64,000 nucleotides of DNA from UBA965 sp040396955 (GTDB taxonomy: Bacteria; Chloroflexota; Chloroflexia; Chloroflexales; Roseiflexaceae): contig JBBAWX010000008.1 of assembly GCA_040396955.1 (NCBI GenBank), forward strand, positions 1 to 64,000. Reading direction: 5' to 3'. Below are positions 15,786 to 25,218 of the stretch, piece by piece. Numbering within the stretch: position 1 is the stretch's first letter; every line of letters starts with the position of its first letter. Under the pieces are notes generated by a model. That model worked only from the letters and a program-made list of their open reading frames with translations. It did no database searches and had not been told where the DNA came from. A program made the position numbers and the translations under genes.

Positions 15786-18125
15786 ATGGCGTATGCGAAA
15801 TTAATCGGCGCGGAGGTCAAGCGCAAAGAAGACCCACGGTTGTTGACCGGGCGTGGATCATATGTGGGTGACATGAAATTGCCCGGCATGCAGTATGTGG
15901 CCTTTGTGCGCAGTCCCTATCCACACGCTCACATCATTGGAATCGACGCGACGGCCGCTTTGGCGCTCGCCGGCGTGACCGCAGTGGTCACGGGCCAAGA
16001 GCTTGCCCAGATGTGTGGGCCATTGCCGATTGGAGCCGGTGGTGAGGGTGCGAGCGAGGCTGGGCTCGAGGCAATTCGACCACACAGCCACTATCCGATT
16101 TCGTTTGGTACGGTGCGGCATGTGGGCGAAATTGTGGCGGCCGTGATTGCCACTTCGCAGGAGGTGGCCGTCGATGCGGTCAGCTTGGTCGAGGTCGAAT
16201 ACGAGGCCTTGCCCGCCGCCGTCGACATGGAAAAGGCGATGGCCGCCGACGCCCCGCGGTTGTTCAAAGACATGGCCAGCAACGTGCATCATACGTGGAC
16301 CAAAAAAGTCGGCGACGCCGATGCCGCTTTTGCGCATGCCCATGCCGTGGTGACGCGGCGCATGGCCAATCAGCGCTTGGCTGGGGTCTCGATGGAAGGG
16401 CGCGCCGTGGTGGCGTACCCCGATCCACTCGGTGCCGGTGTGACCGTGTATACGAGCACGCAGGCGCCCCACTTGAGCCGAAGTACGTTGGCTGAAATGT
16501 TGCGCATGGATGAAAATCTCATCCGCGTCGTGGCACCGGATGTGGGTGGCGGCTTTGGCGTAAAAATCGGTGCCTACCCGGAAGATGCCGCACTCGCAGC
16601 ACTAGCGATACATTACCGCTTCCCGTTGTCGTGGGTTGAGGGGCGCATTGAGCACATGACGGCGACTACGCACGGACGCGGGCAAATCGGCACGTTTAGT
16701 GCGGCAGTGCGTGCCGATGGCACCATCGACGCTTTGCGTTTCCACATCGTGGCCGACATCGGCGCGTATCCCATTGCCGCTGGCCTGCCCAATTTGACGG
16801 GCATGATGGCTGTGGGTGTCTACAAAATCCCGGTCATCGACGGTACCATTGACTGCGTGTACACCAACACCACGCCGGTGGCGGCGTACCGTGGTGCTGG
16901 TCGCCCAGAGGCCGCCTATTACATCGAGCGTATGCTGGATGCGGTAGCCGACGATTTGGGGCTTGACCCGGCCGAGGTGCGACGTGTGAATTTCATCCCA
17001 CCCGAGGCCTTTCCCTACAAAACACCGACCGGTCCGCTCTATGACAGTGGCGAGTACAATCGTGCCATCAGCAAACTTATCGAGATTAGCGACTACCAGG
17101 GGTTGCTTGCTGAGCAAGCCCAGCGTCGTGCCGATCGCGCAGCGGGCAAGCCGGTGCCCTTGTTGGGGCTGGGATTTGCCTGTTATGTGGAAATGTGTGG
17201 GTTTGGCCCATATGAAAGCGCCACCGTGCGTGTTGAGCCAACAGGCACCGTGACGGTGTTTACGGGCACATCACCGCACGGGCAGGGGTTGTACACCACG
17301 TTTGCGCAGATTGTGGCCGAGCAACTCGGCGCAGATTTTGAGACGGTGGTGGTGAAATCGGGTGACACCGCCAATACGCCGATGGGGCAAGGCACCATGG
17401 GGAGCAGGAGCTTGGCGATTGGCGGTGGTGCCTTGGTCGAGGCCATCAAGATTGTGCGTGACAAGGCCATCAAGGTGGCTGCGCACATGCTCGAAGCCGC
17501 TCCAGAGGATGTGACCTACGCCGAAGGCCGCTATCACGTGAAAGGCGCGCCTGACAGTGGTTTGACGCTGGTGCAGATTGCCAAGCGCGCATACACCGAC
17601 AAATTGCCCCCGGATGTCACCTCAGGGTTGGAGGCCACGGAGTTCTTCCGCCCGGCTGAGCTTATTTACCCCTTTGGAGCACATTTGGCGGTCGTCGAAG
17701 TCGACCCGGATACGGGTGATGTACGCGTTGACCGCTACTACACGGTCGACGATTGTGGCCCGCGCATCAGCCCCGTGCTGGTGGCTGGTCAGGTGCATGG
17801 TGGATTGGCGCAGGGCATCGGGCAGGCGTTGTACGAAGAAGTCGTCTACAACGAAAACGGCCAGATTGTGAGTGGTTCGCTGATGGACTACGCCTTGCCA
17901 CGTGCCGACAACTTCCCCACGTTTGTGCTTGACAAGACAGAAACACCGACCCCACTCAACCCATTGGGAGTGAAGGGGATTGGTGAAGCGGCCACGGTAG
18001 GCTCGACACCAGCGGTGGCCAACGCGGTCATCGATGCGGTGTCACATATTGGGGTGCAGGCCATCGATATCCCGATGCGCCCAGAACGGGTCTGGCGGGC
18101 CGTGGCCGCTGTGATGGGGGCCTAA
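15786..18125 (+). CDS. Form II CoxL-like molybdopterin hydroxylase subunit
   Basis: A 779-residue large subunit of the xanthine oxidase/aerobic CO dehydrogenase family. N-terminal KRKEDPRLLTGRGSYVGD, molybdopterin-binding GGGFGVKIG near residue 253 and GQGLYTTFAQ, MGSRSLAIGGG, and the catalytic glutamate in GVKGIGEAA near the C terminus. The active-site loop near residues 365-371 reads AYRGAGR, the form II signature, not AYXCSFR of true CO dehydrogenase. The substrate is therefore probably an aldehyde, purine or aromatic acid rather than CO. No FAD (CoxM) or 2Fe-2S (CoxS) subunit gene is adjacent, so it must pair with subunits encoded elsewhere. Confidence 0.9.
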   Translation: MAYAKLIGAEVKRKEDPRLLTGRGSYVGDMKLPGMQYVAFVRSPYPHAHIIGIDATAALALAGVTAVVTGQELAQMCGPLPIGAGGEGASEAGLEAIRPHSHYPISFGTVRHVGEIVAAVIATSQEVAVDAVSLVEVEYEALPAAVDMEKAMAADAPRLFKDMASNVHHTWTKKVGDADAAFAHAHAVVTRRMANQRLAGVSMEGRAVVAYPDPLGAGVTVYTSTQAPHLSRSTLAEMLRMDENLIRVVAPDVGGGFGVKIGAYPEDAALAALAIHYRFPLSWVEGRIEHMTATTHGRGQIGTFSAAVRADGTIDALRFHIVADIGAYPIAAGLPNLTGMMAVGVYKIPVIDGTIDCVYTNTTPVAAYRGAGRPEAAYYIERMLDAVADDLGLDPAEVRRVNFIPPEAFPYKTPTGPLYDSGEYNRAISKLIEISDYQGLLAEQAQRRADRAAGKPVPLLGLGFACYVEMCGFGPYESATVRVEPTGTVTVFTGTSPHGQGLYTTFAQIVAEQLGADFETVVVKSGDTANTPMGQGTMGSRSLAIGGGALVEAIKIVRDKAIKVAAHMLEAAPEDVTYAEGRYHVKGAPDSGLTLVQIAKRAYTDKLPPDVTSGLEATEFFRPAELIYPFGAHLAVVEVDPDTGDVRVDRYYTVDDCGPRISPVLVAGQVHGGLAQGIGQALYEEVVYNENGQIVSGSLMDYALPRADNFPTFVLDKTETPTPLNPLGVKGIGEAATVGSTPAVANAVIDAVSHIGVQAIDIPMRPERVWRAVAAVMGA

Positions 18126-18150
18126 AGCGACGACAACAGCACTCGGGTGT

Positions 18151-18186
18151 GCCGTCATGGTGCGTGTAACACAGCACCATGACGGC
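18151..18186. terminator. Hairpin after the CoxL-like gene
   Basis: A 13-bp perfect stem, GCCGTCATGGTGC and GCACCATGACGGC, with a 10-base loop, 25 bp past the stop. The following sequence GGTATTTGCG is only weakly T-rich. Confidence 0.6.
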
Positions 18187-18212
18187 GGTATTTGCGTGGA
18201 AAGGAAGGGCAC

Positions 18213-19127
18213 ATGCAACAACTGCCGGCTGATATTCAGGTCATTGATACGCTTCATGTGGGCAAAACGGGGACGATCGCCTGTTATGCTGACCTGCAAG
18301 GGGCGGTGGTGCTCGTGGATCCTGGCCCACAGGTGTCGTTTGCTGAGGTGCACCGCCAACTTGCGGCGCGAGGTGCGCACATGGCTGACGTAGCAGCCAT
18401 TTTGCTGACACACATCCATCTTGACCATGCTGGCGCAGTGGGAAGCATTGTGCGCGACTACCCGCACATTCAGGTGTACGTGCACGAGCGAGGTGCGCCA
18501 CACCTCGTCGACCCATCGCGACTGTTGCGCAGTGCGACGCGCATTTATGGCGGGCTGATGGATGCGCTATGGGGCGAGTTTTTGCCGGTACCGGCTGCCA
18601 ATCTGCACGTACTTCAAGGTGGTGAGGTGCTCGATGTGGCCGGGAGAGCGTATCAGGTGCTTTACACCCCCGGTCATGCCGTCCACCATGTGACCTATGT
18701 GCGTGCCTGCGATGGTGTGACATTCATCGGTGATACGGCGGGGATTCGCATGCAGGGGTATCACTATATCCGACCAGCCACGCCACCACCCGATATTGAT
18801 TTGGCGTTGTGGGATGCGAGTGTGGCCGCCATTACTGCGGTGCAACCACAGGCGCTGTGTCTGACGCATTTCGGGCCGGTGTTTGACGTTGACGATCACC
18901 TGAGTCGCATGCAGGTCAGCAACTGGCGCTGGGCTGAATATGTGCGTGATTGGCGGCGACAAGACTGGACGGAGGAGCAGCAAATCGCCGAGTTGCGTCG
19001 CATTGCGACGGCAGAAATGGGTGTAGATGCCACGCCGGAAGGGATTGCCGCCTATCAAAAGGGGGCCTCCATCGAGATGAGTTGGCAGGGATTGAGCCGT
19101 TTTTGGCAACAAAAAGAGTTGGCATAA
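18213..19127 (+). CDS. MBL-fold metallohydrolase
   Basis: A 304-residue metallo-beta-lactamase-fold protein. Metal ligands are in LTHIHLDHAGAVG (HxHxDH), YTPGHAVHH, FIGDTAG and LTHFGP. A C-terminal helical extension of about 80 residues follows the domain. The family hydrolyses thioesters, lactones or phosphodiesters; the substrate here is unknown. ATG at 18213 follows GGAAGGGCAC. It is 45 bp upstream of mfd on the same strand and may share a transcript with it. Confidence 0.85.
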   Translation: MQQLPADIQVIDTLHVGKTGTIACYADLQGAVVLVDPGPQVSFAEVHRQLAARGAHMADVAAILLTHIHLDHAGAVGSIVRDYPHIQVYVHERGAPHLVDPSRLLRSATRIYGGLMDALWGEFLPVPAANLHVLQGGEVLDVAGRAYQVLYTPGHAVHHVTYVRACDGVTFIGDTAGIRMQGYHYIRPATPPPDIDLALWDASVAAITAVQPQALCLTHFGPVFDVDDHLSRMQVSNWRWAEYVRDWRRQDWTEEQQIAELRRIATAEMGVDATPEGIAAYQKGASIEMSWQGLSRFWQQKELA

Positions 19128-19172
19128 AACGCAGATAACGGACGATATCGCGTTGAGGGAGAAGAGCGGAGC

Positions 19173-22100
19173 ATGGCGGAGCACGTAGCACAACTTACGG
19201 CCCAATTGGCGCAACAGCCGGCGATGACGATGCTAGAAGCGGAGCTCCGGCATGGCGGTCAACTCCATGTCGCCGGTGTGCGTAGAGCCACCATGGCCCC
19301 GCTTGTGAGTATGCTCGCCACGCAACAGAGGGGGCCGCAGGTGGTGGTAGTGGCCACCGCTGAGGATGCGCGTCGCCTGAGTGAGGATGTCACCGTGTGG
19401 GCGCCGCACCAGCGTGTGGTGCAATTCGTGGCCAGCGATGCCATCCCCTACGAGCCCATGACAGCGAGCATGGATGCTACGACAGCACGGCTAGCCGTCG
19501 TACGCTTGTTGCAACAACAGGCAGATGTGCTGGTGATAGTGCCCATTCGTGCACTCCTACAGGCGACGATTGCACCCGCCGATCTCCAGGAATTGACGAG
19601 TGAACTTCGGATTGGATCGTTGCACGATCCACTGGTGTTGATGCAACAATGGCAGGCGATGGGGTACCGGGTCAGCAATGCGGTGAGTGAGCCCGGTGAA
19701 ATCAACCGGCGTGGCGGTATCGTGGACATCTTCCCACTCGGTCACACACAACCGGTGCGCATTGAGTTTTTTGGCGACGAAATCGACGACATTCGGGTGT
19801 TTGATCCACTGACACAACGCAGTGTCGAGAAGTTGAAATCGGTGGTGCTCGGCCCCGCATTCGAGTATGCACATCAGCGGCGCGCCGCTGTGGTCGCTTG
19901 GTTGCGGGCACAGTCGTTGGCAGAGCTCCGTGATGAGGCTCGCACCGAGTGGATGCAACTCATCGCAGCATTGGAACACGACGAGCAGGGAGAGGGGCAG
20001 GCCCTGTTGGCGCCGTTTTTTGCACACGCCGGTATGTTGACGTCGTTGCTCGATTATCTGTCACCTGATGCAGCTATCTGGGTGGTCGAGCCAGTGCTGG
20101 TGGCTCAGACCGCCAGTGAATACAGCATCCAGCACCAACAACGGCGTGCTCAGCACATTGAATCTGGTGAGTTGCCTGCGTGGTACCCCGACGTGGTGTT
20201 GCCGTGGCGCCAGTTGTTGGTGCGCTCCCAAGCGGTACATTTTGCCCATGCCGAGTTGCCGTTTCGTGAGTTGTTGAGCGATGCCCGGCTCTACCAGATT
20301 CCGGAACGATTTTGGTTGGCCGTTGATCTCTACGGTGGTCGACTCAAAGAGCTCGTCAACGATTGTGTGGCGCGCTTGGCCCGTGGCGAGCAGGTATGGT
20401 TGATAACCCCGCAGGCAGCGCGTCTGCACGAGATGATTGAAGAAGCAGGGGCAGATTTGACCCGCCTGACGGTGGTCACCAATGTGATTGAGAGTGGTTG
20501 GCAGTCACCAGCCATGCAGTTGGCCATCTACAGCGATGCCGAAATCTTCGGCTGGACGCAACGTCGCGTGGCCCACAAGGCTAAGCGCACGCATGGTGAT
20601 GAGAGTGGAACAAATGACCGGGCTGCCTTTCTGCGTGGGCTGCAGATTGGCGACTATGTGGTGCACATCGAGCACGGAATTGCCATCTACCAGGGGATGA
20701 TTCGGCGTGTCATCGATAATGTCGAGCGTGAATACCTCAACTTGGAATATGCGAGTGGTGACCGTTTGTATGTGCCGGTCGATCAAGTAGACCGCGTGTC
20801 ACGTTATATTGGTGCCGGTGATGCGGAGCCAACCCTCACGCGACTCGGTACCCAGGATTGGGAGCGGGCCAAGCGCAAAGCGCGTACATCTGTGGAGGAT
20901 TTGACCGAAGAATTGCTGGCGATTTATGCCAAACGGAGCGTCAGCAAAGGCTTCGTGTATGCCGATGATAATACGTGGCAACGTGAATTCGAAGCCGCCT
21001 TCCCCTACACCGAAACGGTCGATCAGATAAAAGCCATCGCTGACGTGAAACACGACATGGAATCTGATCGGCCGATGGATCGTCTAGTATGTGGTGATGT
21101 GGGATTTGGCAAGACGGAGGTGGCGTTGCGAGCGGCATTTAAGGCCGTCCAAAGCCATAAACAAGTGGCAGTATTGGTGCCGACCACCGTGCTTGCCCAA
21201 CAGCACTACGAAACCTTTAGCCGGCGCATGGCGGCGTACCCCATCAAAGTGGAGTTGATTTCACGCTTTCGCTCCCCCAAAGAACAAGACCAGGTGCTTG
21301 AGCAACTCGGTCGGGGCACGGTTGATATCTTGATTGGTACACACCGCATGCTTTCGAACGATGTGCGCTTCAAGGATTTGGGGTTGCTGATTGTGGACGA
21401 AGAGCAACGCTTTGGGGTCAAGCATAAAGAGCGACTCAAACACCTAAAAACGGGCATCGATGTGCTGACGCTGACGGCTACCCCCATTCCGCGCACATTA
21501 CACATGTCGTTGGCAGGGATTCGTGACATGAGTGTCATCGAAACTCCACCCGAAGAGCGCATGCCCGTGAAAACCTACCTCGTGCAACGGGATGATCGCC
21601 ATCTGCGTGAGGCCATTGAGCGTGAGTTGGAACGTGATGGTCAGGTCTACGTGGTACACAACCGGGTGCAGTCAATTTATCACCTTGCCGATCAGATTCA
21701 GCAACTTGTCCCGCAGGCCCGTATTGGTGTGGGGCATGGACAACTCCCCGAGGCGCAGCTTGAACGGGTGATGCTTGATTTTTATACGGGCAAGACCAAC
21801 GTGCTTGTCAGCACAACCATCATCGAAAACGGCCTTGATGTGTCAACGGCCAATACCATCATCATCGATAATGCACCCTACTACGGACTTGCGCAACTGT
21901 ATCAGTTGCGCGGTCGGGTCGGACGGAGCTCGCTACGCGCCTACTGTTATCTGTGCCTTCCTCCCGGTATTCCGTTGTCACTTGAGGCGCATCAACGCTT
22001 GCAGGCCATCCAAGAAGCGACCGAGTTGGGTGCCGGTTTCCGCATTGCCATGCGAGACCTCGAGATTCGTGGGGCAGGCAATGTGCTCGGAGCTGAGCAG

Positions 22101-22721
22101 AGCGGCCACATTGCAGCGGTTGGCTTCGACCTCTATTCGCGTTTGCTCGAACAAGCGGTACGGAGCATGAAACATCGCCTCGAGGCGCAGACGACCGCAG
22201 ATACGGGGACGACCGCGGTGCCGGTTGCTCCGACCGTGATGAGGCGGGTGCGGGTCGATGAACGTGTACTCGTGACGCCATTGGTGACCGTCGATTTGCC
22301 GCTCAACGCCTATTTACCGGTCGATTATATTCCCGATGATCAAGTGCGTTTGTCGACCTATCAGCATATGGCTGAGGCGCAGACGGTGGCAGCGGTGCGT
22401 GGCCTGCGTGCCATGTTGCGCGATCGTTTTGGCAAACCACCCGAGCCCGTGGAAAATTTGTTGACGTGGCTGACCATCAAAAGCTTGGCGTTGCAGGCGG
22501 GTGTCCCATCGGTGGTGGCCTCAGAGCAGGAGTACATCATCAAATTACCCGATGTACACGACGAAATGCACAATCGGCTGGTGCGCCGATTTCAACGCCA
22601 TCCATTTGTGAAGATTGGCCCACAATTCGTGCGCATTCTGCGCCGAGCCGTGGGCGAGCAGTGGATTGAGCAGATTGTGCAGGTGCTCGAAGTAATACAG
22701 CCCGTCACGGCTCAACGCTGA
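19173..22721 (+). CDS. mfd: Transcription-repair coupling factor Mfd
   Basis: A full-length 1182-residue Mfd, the translocase that removes stalled RNA polymerase at lesions and recruits UvrA. The UvrB-homology region occupies roughly residues 1-350. The RNA polymerase-interacting domain lies near 500-570 (YVPVDQVDRVSRYIG). The helicase core has Walker A in VCGDVGFGKTEVALRAAF (about 640-655), DEEQ in LLIVDEEQRFGVKHKE (about 741), LTLTATPIPRTL, and the QLRGRVGRS motif VI. The C-terminal TRCF domain closes the protein. ATG follows GCGGAGC. It is co-directional with an MBL-fold gene and a CtBP-like dehydrogenase 28 bp downstream. Confidence 0.97.
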   Translation: MAEHVAQLTAQLAQQPAMTMLEAELRHGGQLHVAGVRRATMAPLVSMLATQQRGPQVVVVATAEDARRLSEDVTVWAPHQRVVQFVASDAIPYEPMTASMDATTARLAVVRLLQQQADVLVIVPIRALLQATIAPADLQELTSELRIGSLHDPLVLMQQWQAMGYRVSNAVSEPGEINRRGGIVDIFPLGHTQPVRIEFFGDEIDDIRVFDPLTQRSVEKLKSVVLGPAFEYAHQRRAAVVAWLRAQSLAELRDEARTEWMQLIAALEHDEQGEGQALLAPFFAHAGMLTSLLDYLSPDAAIWVVEPVLVAQTASEYSIQHQQRRAQHIESGELPAWYPDVVLPWRQLLVRSQAVHFAHAELPFRELLSDARLYQIPERFWLAVDLYGGRLKELVNDCVARLARGEQVWLITPQAARLHEMIEEAGADLTRLTVVTNVIESGWQSPAMQLAIYSDAEIFGWTQRRVAHKAKRTHGDESGTNDRAAFLRGLQIGDYVVHIEHGIAIYQGMIRRVIDNVEREYLNLEYASGDRLYVPVDQVDRVSRYIGAGDAEPTLTRLGTQDWERAKRKARTSVEDLTEELLAIYAKRSVSKGFVYADDNTWQREFEAAFPYTETVDQIKAIADVKHDMESDRPMDRLVCGDVGFGKTEVALRAAFKAVQSHKQVAVLVPTTVLAQQHYETFSRRMAAYPIKVELISRFRSPKEQDQVLEQLGRGTVDILIGTHRMLSNDVRFKDLGLLIVDEEQRFGVKHKERLKHLKTGIDVLTLTATPIPRTLHMSLAGIRDMSVIETPPEERMPVKTYLVQRDDRHLREAIERELERDGQVYVVHNRVQSIYHLADQIQQLVPQARIGVGHGQLPEAQLERVMLDFYTGKTNVLVSTTIIENGLDVSTANTIIIDNAPYYGLAQLYQLRGRVGRSSLRAYCYLCLPPGIPLSLEAHQRLQAIQEATELGAGFRIAMRDLEIRGAGNVLGAEQSGHIAAVGFDLYSRLLEQAVRSMKHRLEAQTTADTGTTAVPVAPTVMRRVRVDERVLVTPLVTVDLPLNAYLPVDYIPDDQVRLSTYQHMAEAQTVAAVRGLRAMLRDRFGKPPEPVENLLTWLTIKSLALQAGVPSVVASEQEYIIKLPDVHDEMHNRLVRRFQRHPFVKIGPQFVRILRRAVGEQWIEQIVQVLEVIQPVTAQR

Positions 22722-22749
22722 GCCATGCGATACCGTAGAGGAGGAGTCA

Positions 22750-23742
22750 ATGATTTCGACCGTCATGGTGACCGATTGTACCTACCAGCATCTCGACTAC
22801 GAGCGTGCCGTGCTCGAGCCCTTGGGGTGTACCGTCATTGGTCAGCAGTGTCAGACCGAACAAGAGGTCGTTGAGCGGTGTGCGGGTGCGCATGCGCTCC
22901 TCAATCAGTATGCGCCGTTGACACGGCGGGTGCTGAGTCAACTGCCCGACTGCAAGATGGTGGTGCGTTATGGGGTGGGCTACGACAGCGTGGATGTCGA
23001 AGCGGCCAGTGATTACGGCATCATGGTGGTCAACGTCCCCGATTACGGCATGCAAGAGGTCGCCGATCACACGCTCGGCTTGCTCCTCGCCACCATACGC
23101 AAGATTCCTGCCATTGATGCGGATATTCGCCACGGGCGCTGGGGTGATAATCCGTTTCATCCGATTCTGGGTTTGCAACACAAGCGGGTTGGATTACTCG
23201 GATTCGGGAACATTGCTCGCGAAGTGGCTCAGCGCGCCCGGGCCTTTAATATGCAGGTCATGGCCTATGATCCGTTTGTGGCGGCCGACGTATTTGCGCG
23301 TCATCAGGTGGAGTCAGCGTCGTGGCAACAGGTACTCAGCCAAGCCGATGTCGTTTGTGTGCACCTGCCACTCATGGCGGAGACGCGCCATTTCATCAAT
23401 GCCGAGCGTCTGGCGCTGATGAAACCAACCGCGTATCTGGTGAACACAGCACGCGGTGGCATCATCAATGGCAGCGATCTGGCCGATGCCCTGACGCGGG
23501 GCGTCATTGCTGGGGCTGGGCTCGATGTGTTTGAGCAGGAGCCATTGCCACTCGACCATCCATTACGCACAGCCCCAAATACGGTGCTCACCTGCCATAT
23601 TGCGTGGTACTCCGAGGATTCTCTGGTGCGTCTACAACAATACGCCGCCTTGGAAATTGCACGCGTGGTGCAGGGCGGCTGGCCGAAATCTGTGGTCAAT
23701 CGCGCCGCACTCGTCGCCAAAGGCATCATGCCCGCCAGCTGA
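22750..23742 (+). CDS. CtBP-like D-isomer 2-hydroxyacid dehydrogenase
   Basis: A 330-residue NAD-dependent D-2-hydroxyacid dehydrogenase of the C-terminal-binding-protein-like branch. Rossmann motif VGLLGFGNIAREVAQRA; catalytic Arg in NTARGGIING, Glu in DVFEQEPLP, His in TCHIAWYSEDS. The HIAWYSEDS context and the tail WPKSVVN are characteristic of bacterial CtBP-like enzymes. ATG follows GAGGAGTCA. It sits 28 bp after mfd. The physiological 2-keto acid is unknown; glyoxylate, hydroxypyruvate and phosphoglycerate are possible. Confidence 0.85.
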   Translation: MISTVMVTDCTYQHLDYERAVLEPLGCTVIGQQCQTEQEVVERCAGAHALLNQYAPLTRRVLSQLPDCKMVVRYGVGYDSVDVEAASDYGIMVVNVPDYGMQEVADHTLGLLLATIRKIPAIDADIRHGRWGDNPFHPILGLQHKRVGLLGFGNIAREVAQRARAFNMQVMAYDPFVAADVFARHQVESASWQQVLSQADVVCVHLPLMAETRHFINAERLALMKPTAYLVNTARGGIINGSDLADALTRGVIAGAGLDVFEQEPLPLDHPLRTAPNTVLTCHIAWYSEDSLVRLQQYAALEIARVVQGGWPKSVVNRAALVAKGIMPAS

Positions 23743-23747
23743 GACTC

Positions 23748-24380
23748 CTACTGCCGGGTCAAAATGTAGGCGTTGTAGGCGAGTGCTTCACGAATCATGT
23801 AGATCCATTCTTCGAGGGGACGGCTCGAAATCGGCGAGGTGGTGGTCGGCGATGCATACGCATCAAAGCCAAGGTCGTGGGCCATTTTGAGTGAACGGAG
23901 CATGTGAAAGGGGTCACTCACTAGCAGGACGCGCTCGATGTTCTTGGTGGGTGCCACGGTAGCGGCCCCGACCAGACTCTGGTAGGTCGATCGTCCTTGC
24001 GTTTCAAGCAAGATGTTGTTTGGATCGACTCCCTGTGCAATCAGATAGTTGGCGCTCCCCTCAGCCTCCGAAATATTGTCGCCGTTGCCGACGCCGCCAG
24101 TAACAATAATGTAGGTCACTGTCTGCGTGCGGTAGAGTGCTAAGGCGTGGTCGAGACGAGCTCGTAGCACCGGTGAGGGCGTGCCTGCCCACATGGCAGC
24201 GCCCAGCACAATGGCGGCGTCGGCTTCCCGGGTTTCGTCAATGTGACTTTGGGTCGAAACGGTGTAGGTGACAATTGCCACGTACACCGTGCATATCCCC
24301 GTGAGCCAGAGGAGAGCACGGCCGAGTGTGCGTTGCAACGAAAATCGACTATGGCGGACATAACGCTGTGTGGTTGACAT
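23748..24380 (-). CDS. YdcF/SanA family membrane protein
   Basis: A 210-residue DUF218 protein. One N-terminal membrane segment (LGRALLWLTGICTVYVAIVT, about residues 18-40) anchors it with the DUF218 domain outside: AAIVLGAAMW, YIIVTGGVGNGDNISEA, LLETQGRSTYQS, VLLVSDPFHMLRSLKMA. SanA/ElyC-type proteins influence envelope polysaccharide metabolism and vancomycin permeability in enterobacteria; the reaction is unknown. It converges with the CtBP-like gene (5 bp between stops) and is divergent from a small membrane protein gene. Confidence 0.85.
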   Translation of the reverse strand: MSTTQRYVRHSRFSLQRTLGRALLWLTGICTVYVAIVTYTVSTQSHIDETREADAAIVLGAAMWAGTPSPVLRARLDHALALYRTQTVTYIIVTGGVGNGDNISEAEGSANYLIAQGVDPNNILLETQGRSTYQSLVGAATVAPTKNIERVLLVSDPFHMLRSLKMAHDLGFDAYASPTTTSPISSRPLEEWIYMIREALAYNAYILTRQ

Positions 24381-24466
24381 GAACGTTGGTGGTACTCACT
24401 CCTTGATGCTGGTTCTCTCTTATTATACAGAAGAGTAGTACGTACAAAAATAGTAAAAGGATGAAG

Positions 24467-24802
24467 ATGATGAAGCGTTTCTTTGTGCCACCAGAATGGC
24501 GCTATCCGTTGCTCGGCCTCCTCGCCATGCTCGTGGCGGGCAATCGGTTCATCCCGACGGTCATCATGGGCGGCGTGTTGTTGGTGCTGGCGATTCTTCA
24601 GGGCGTGCAAATCTGGCAACGATTGGGTCGTACGCAACGCTCCCAGCAGGTCACCTACTGGCGCGGTGTGCGCTACGAAGTTCCGCGTTCCACTGGGCGG
24701 ATTGGGTGGCGCGACATACAGCCCGAATTGCTCTGGATCGTGCTGTGTGGCTTGGTCGGCCTGACCGGTGTCTCGTTGTTGTTGCGGTGGCTCGGACTAT
24801 AG
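24467..24802 (+). CDS. Small integral membrane protein
   Basis: A 111-residue protein with two or three hydrophobic segments: PLLGLLAMLVAG plus FIPTVIMGGVLLVLAILQGV near the N terminus, and LLWIVLCGLVGLTGVSLLLR near the C terminus, joined by a basic hydrophilic loop. No family is recognised. ATG at 24467 is chosen because AAAAGG lies 6 bp upstream; another ATG at 24461 is too close to it. Its last six bases overlap the end of the converging minus-strand membrane protein gene. Confidence 0.6.
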   Translation: MMKRFFVPPEWRYPLLGLLAMLVAGNRFIPTVIMGGVLLVLAILQGVQIWQRLGRTQRSQQVTYWRGVRYEVPRSTGRIGWRDIQPELLWIVLCGLVGLTGVSLLLRWLGL

Positions 24803-25192
24803 TGGGTCTGACGCAGGCAGGCGCCTCCACCAACTCCCACGGATGAAGAGTGCAACCTTGAGCACCAATATGCAGAGTAGCACCATGCGTGCTGCCGGTG
24901 GTGTGGCCAGTGCCCATATGCCCAACGGGTAGATGCTGACATGCACCAGCACAAATATCCAGCGGTGCCACACTGGTTGTCGTTGCCACTGCCGGTTGGT
25001 CGCTAGAGTGGCGTTCGAAATCGCCCCTGCTACGAGATCGATGGTCACGAGCACGCACAGGGCGGTAGCGAAGTCGTAGGATGCCCCGGAGGCATACCAG
25101 ATGAAACCGCCACAGCCCAGAGCGGGCACCAACATGATGACTATGTGTGGCCATGTGGCGCGGCCGAAGACCAATCGCAGTAAATCGTGCAT
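24797..25192 (-). CDS. Small multi-spanning membrane protein
   Basis: A 131-residue hydrophobic protein with about four predicted membrane segments (HIVIMLVPALGCGGFIWYA, ALCVLVTIDLVAGAI, WIFVLVHVSIYPLGIWAL, MVLLCILVLKVALFIRG). No family is recognised. The start at 25192 (MHDLLRLVF) has GGAG 9 bp upstream; a longer frame runs back into the glycosyltransferase gene and is unlikely. It begins 26 bp after the GT4 stop, so the two are probably one transcript. Confidence 0.6.
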   Translation of the reverse strand: MHDLLRLVFGRATWPHIVIMLVPALGCGGFIWYASGASYDFATALCVLVTIDLVAGAISNATLATNRQWQRQPVWHRWIFVLVHVSIYPLGIWALATPPAARMVLLCILVLKVALFIRGSWWRRLPASDPL

Positions 25193-25218
25193 ATACGTGG
25201 CTCCACGTTGTGATGAAC

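Noticed and set aside
15786..18125. True aerobic CO dehydrogenase
   Set aside because: The active-site loop is AYRGAGR rather than AYXCSFR and the other subunits are missing.
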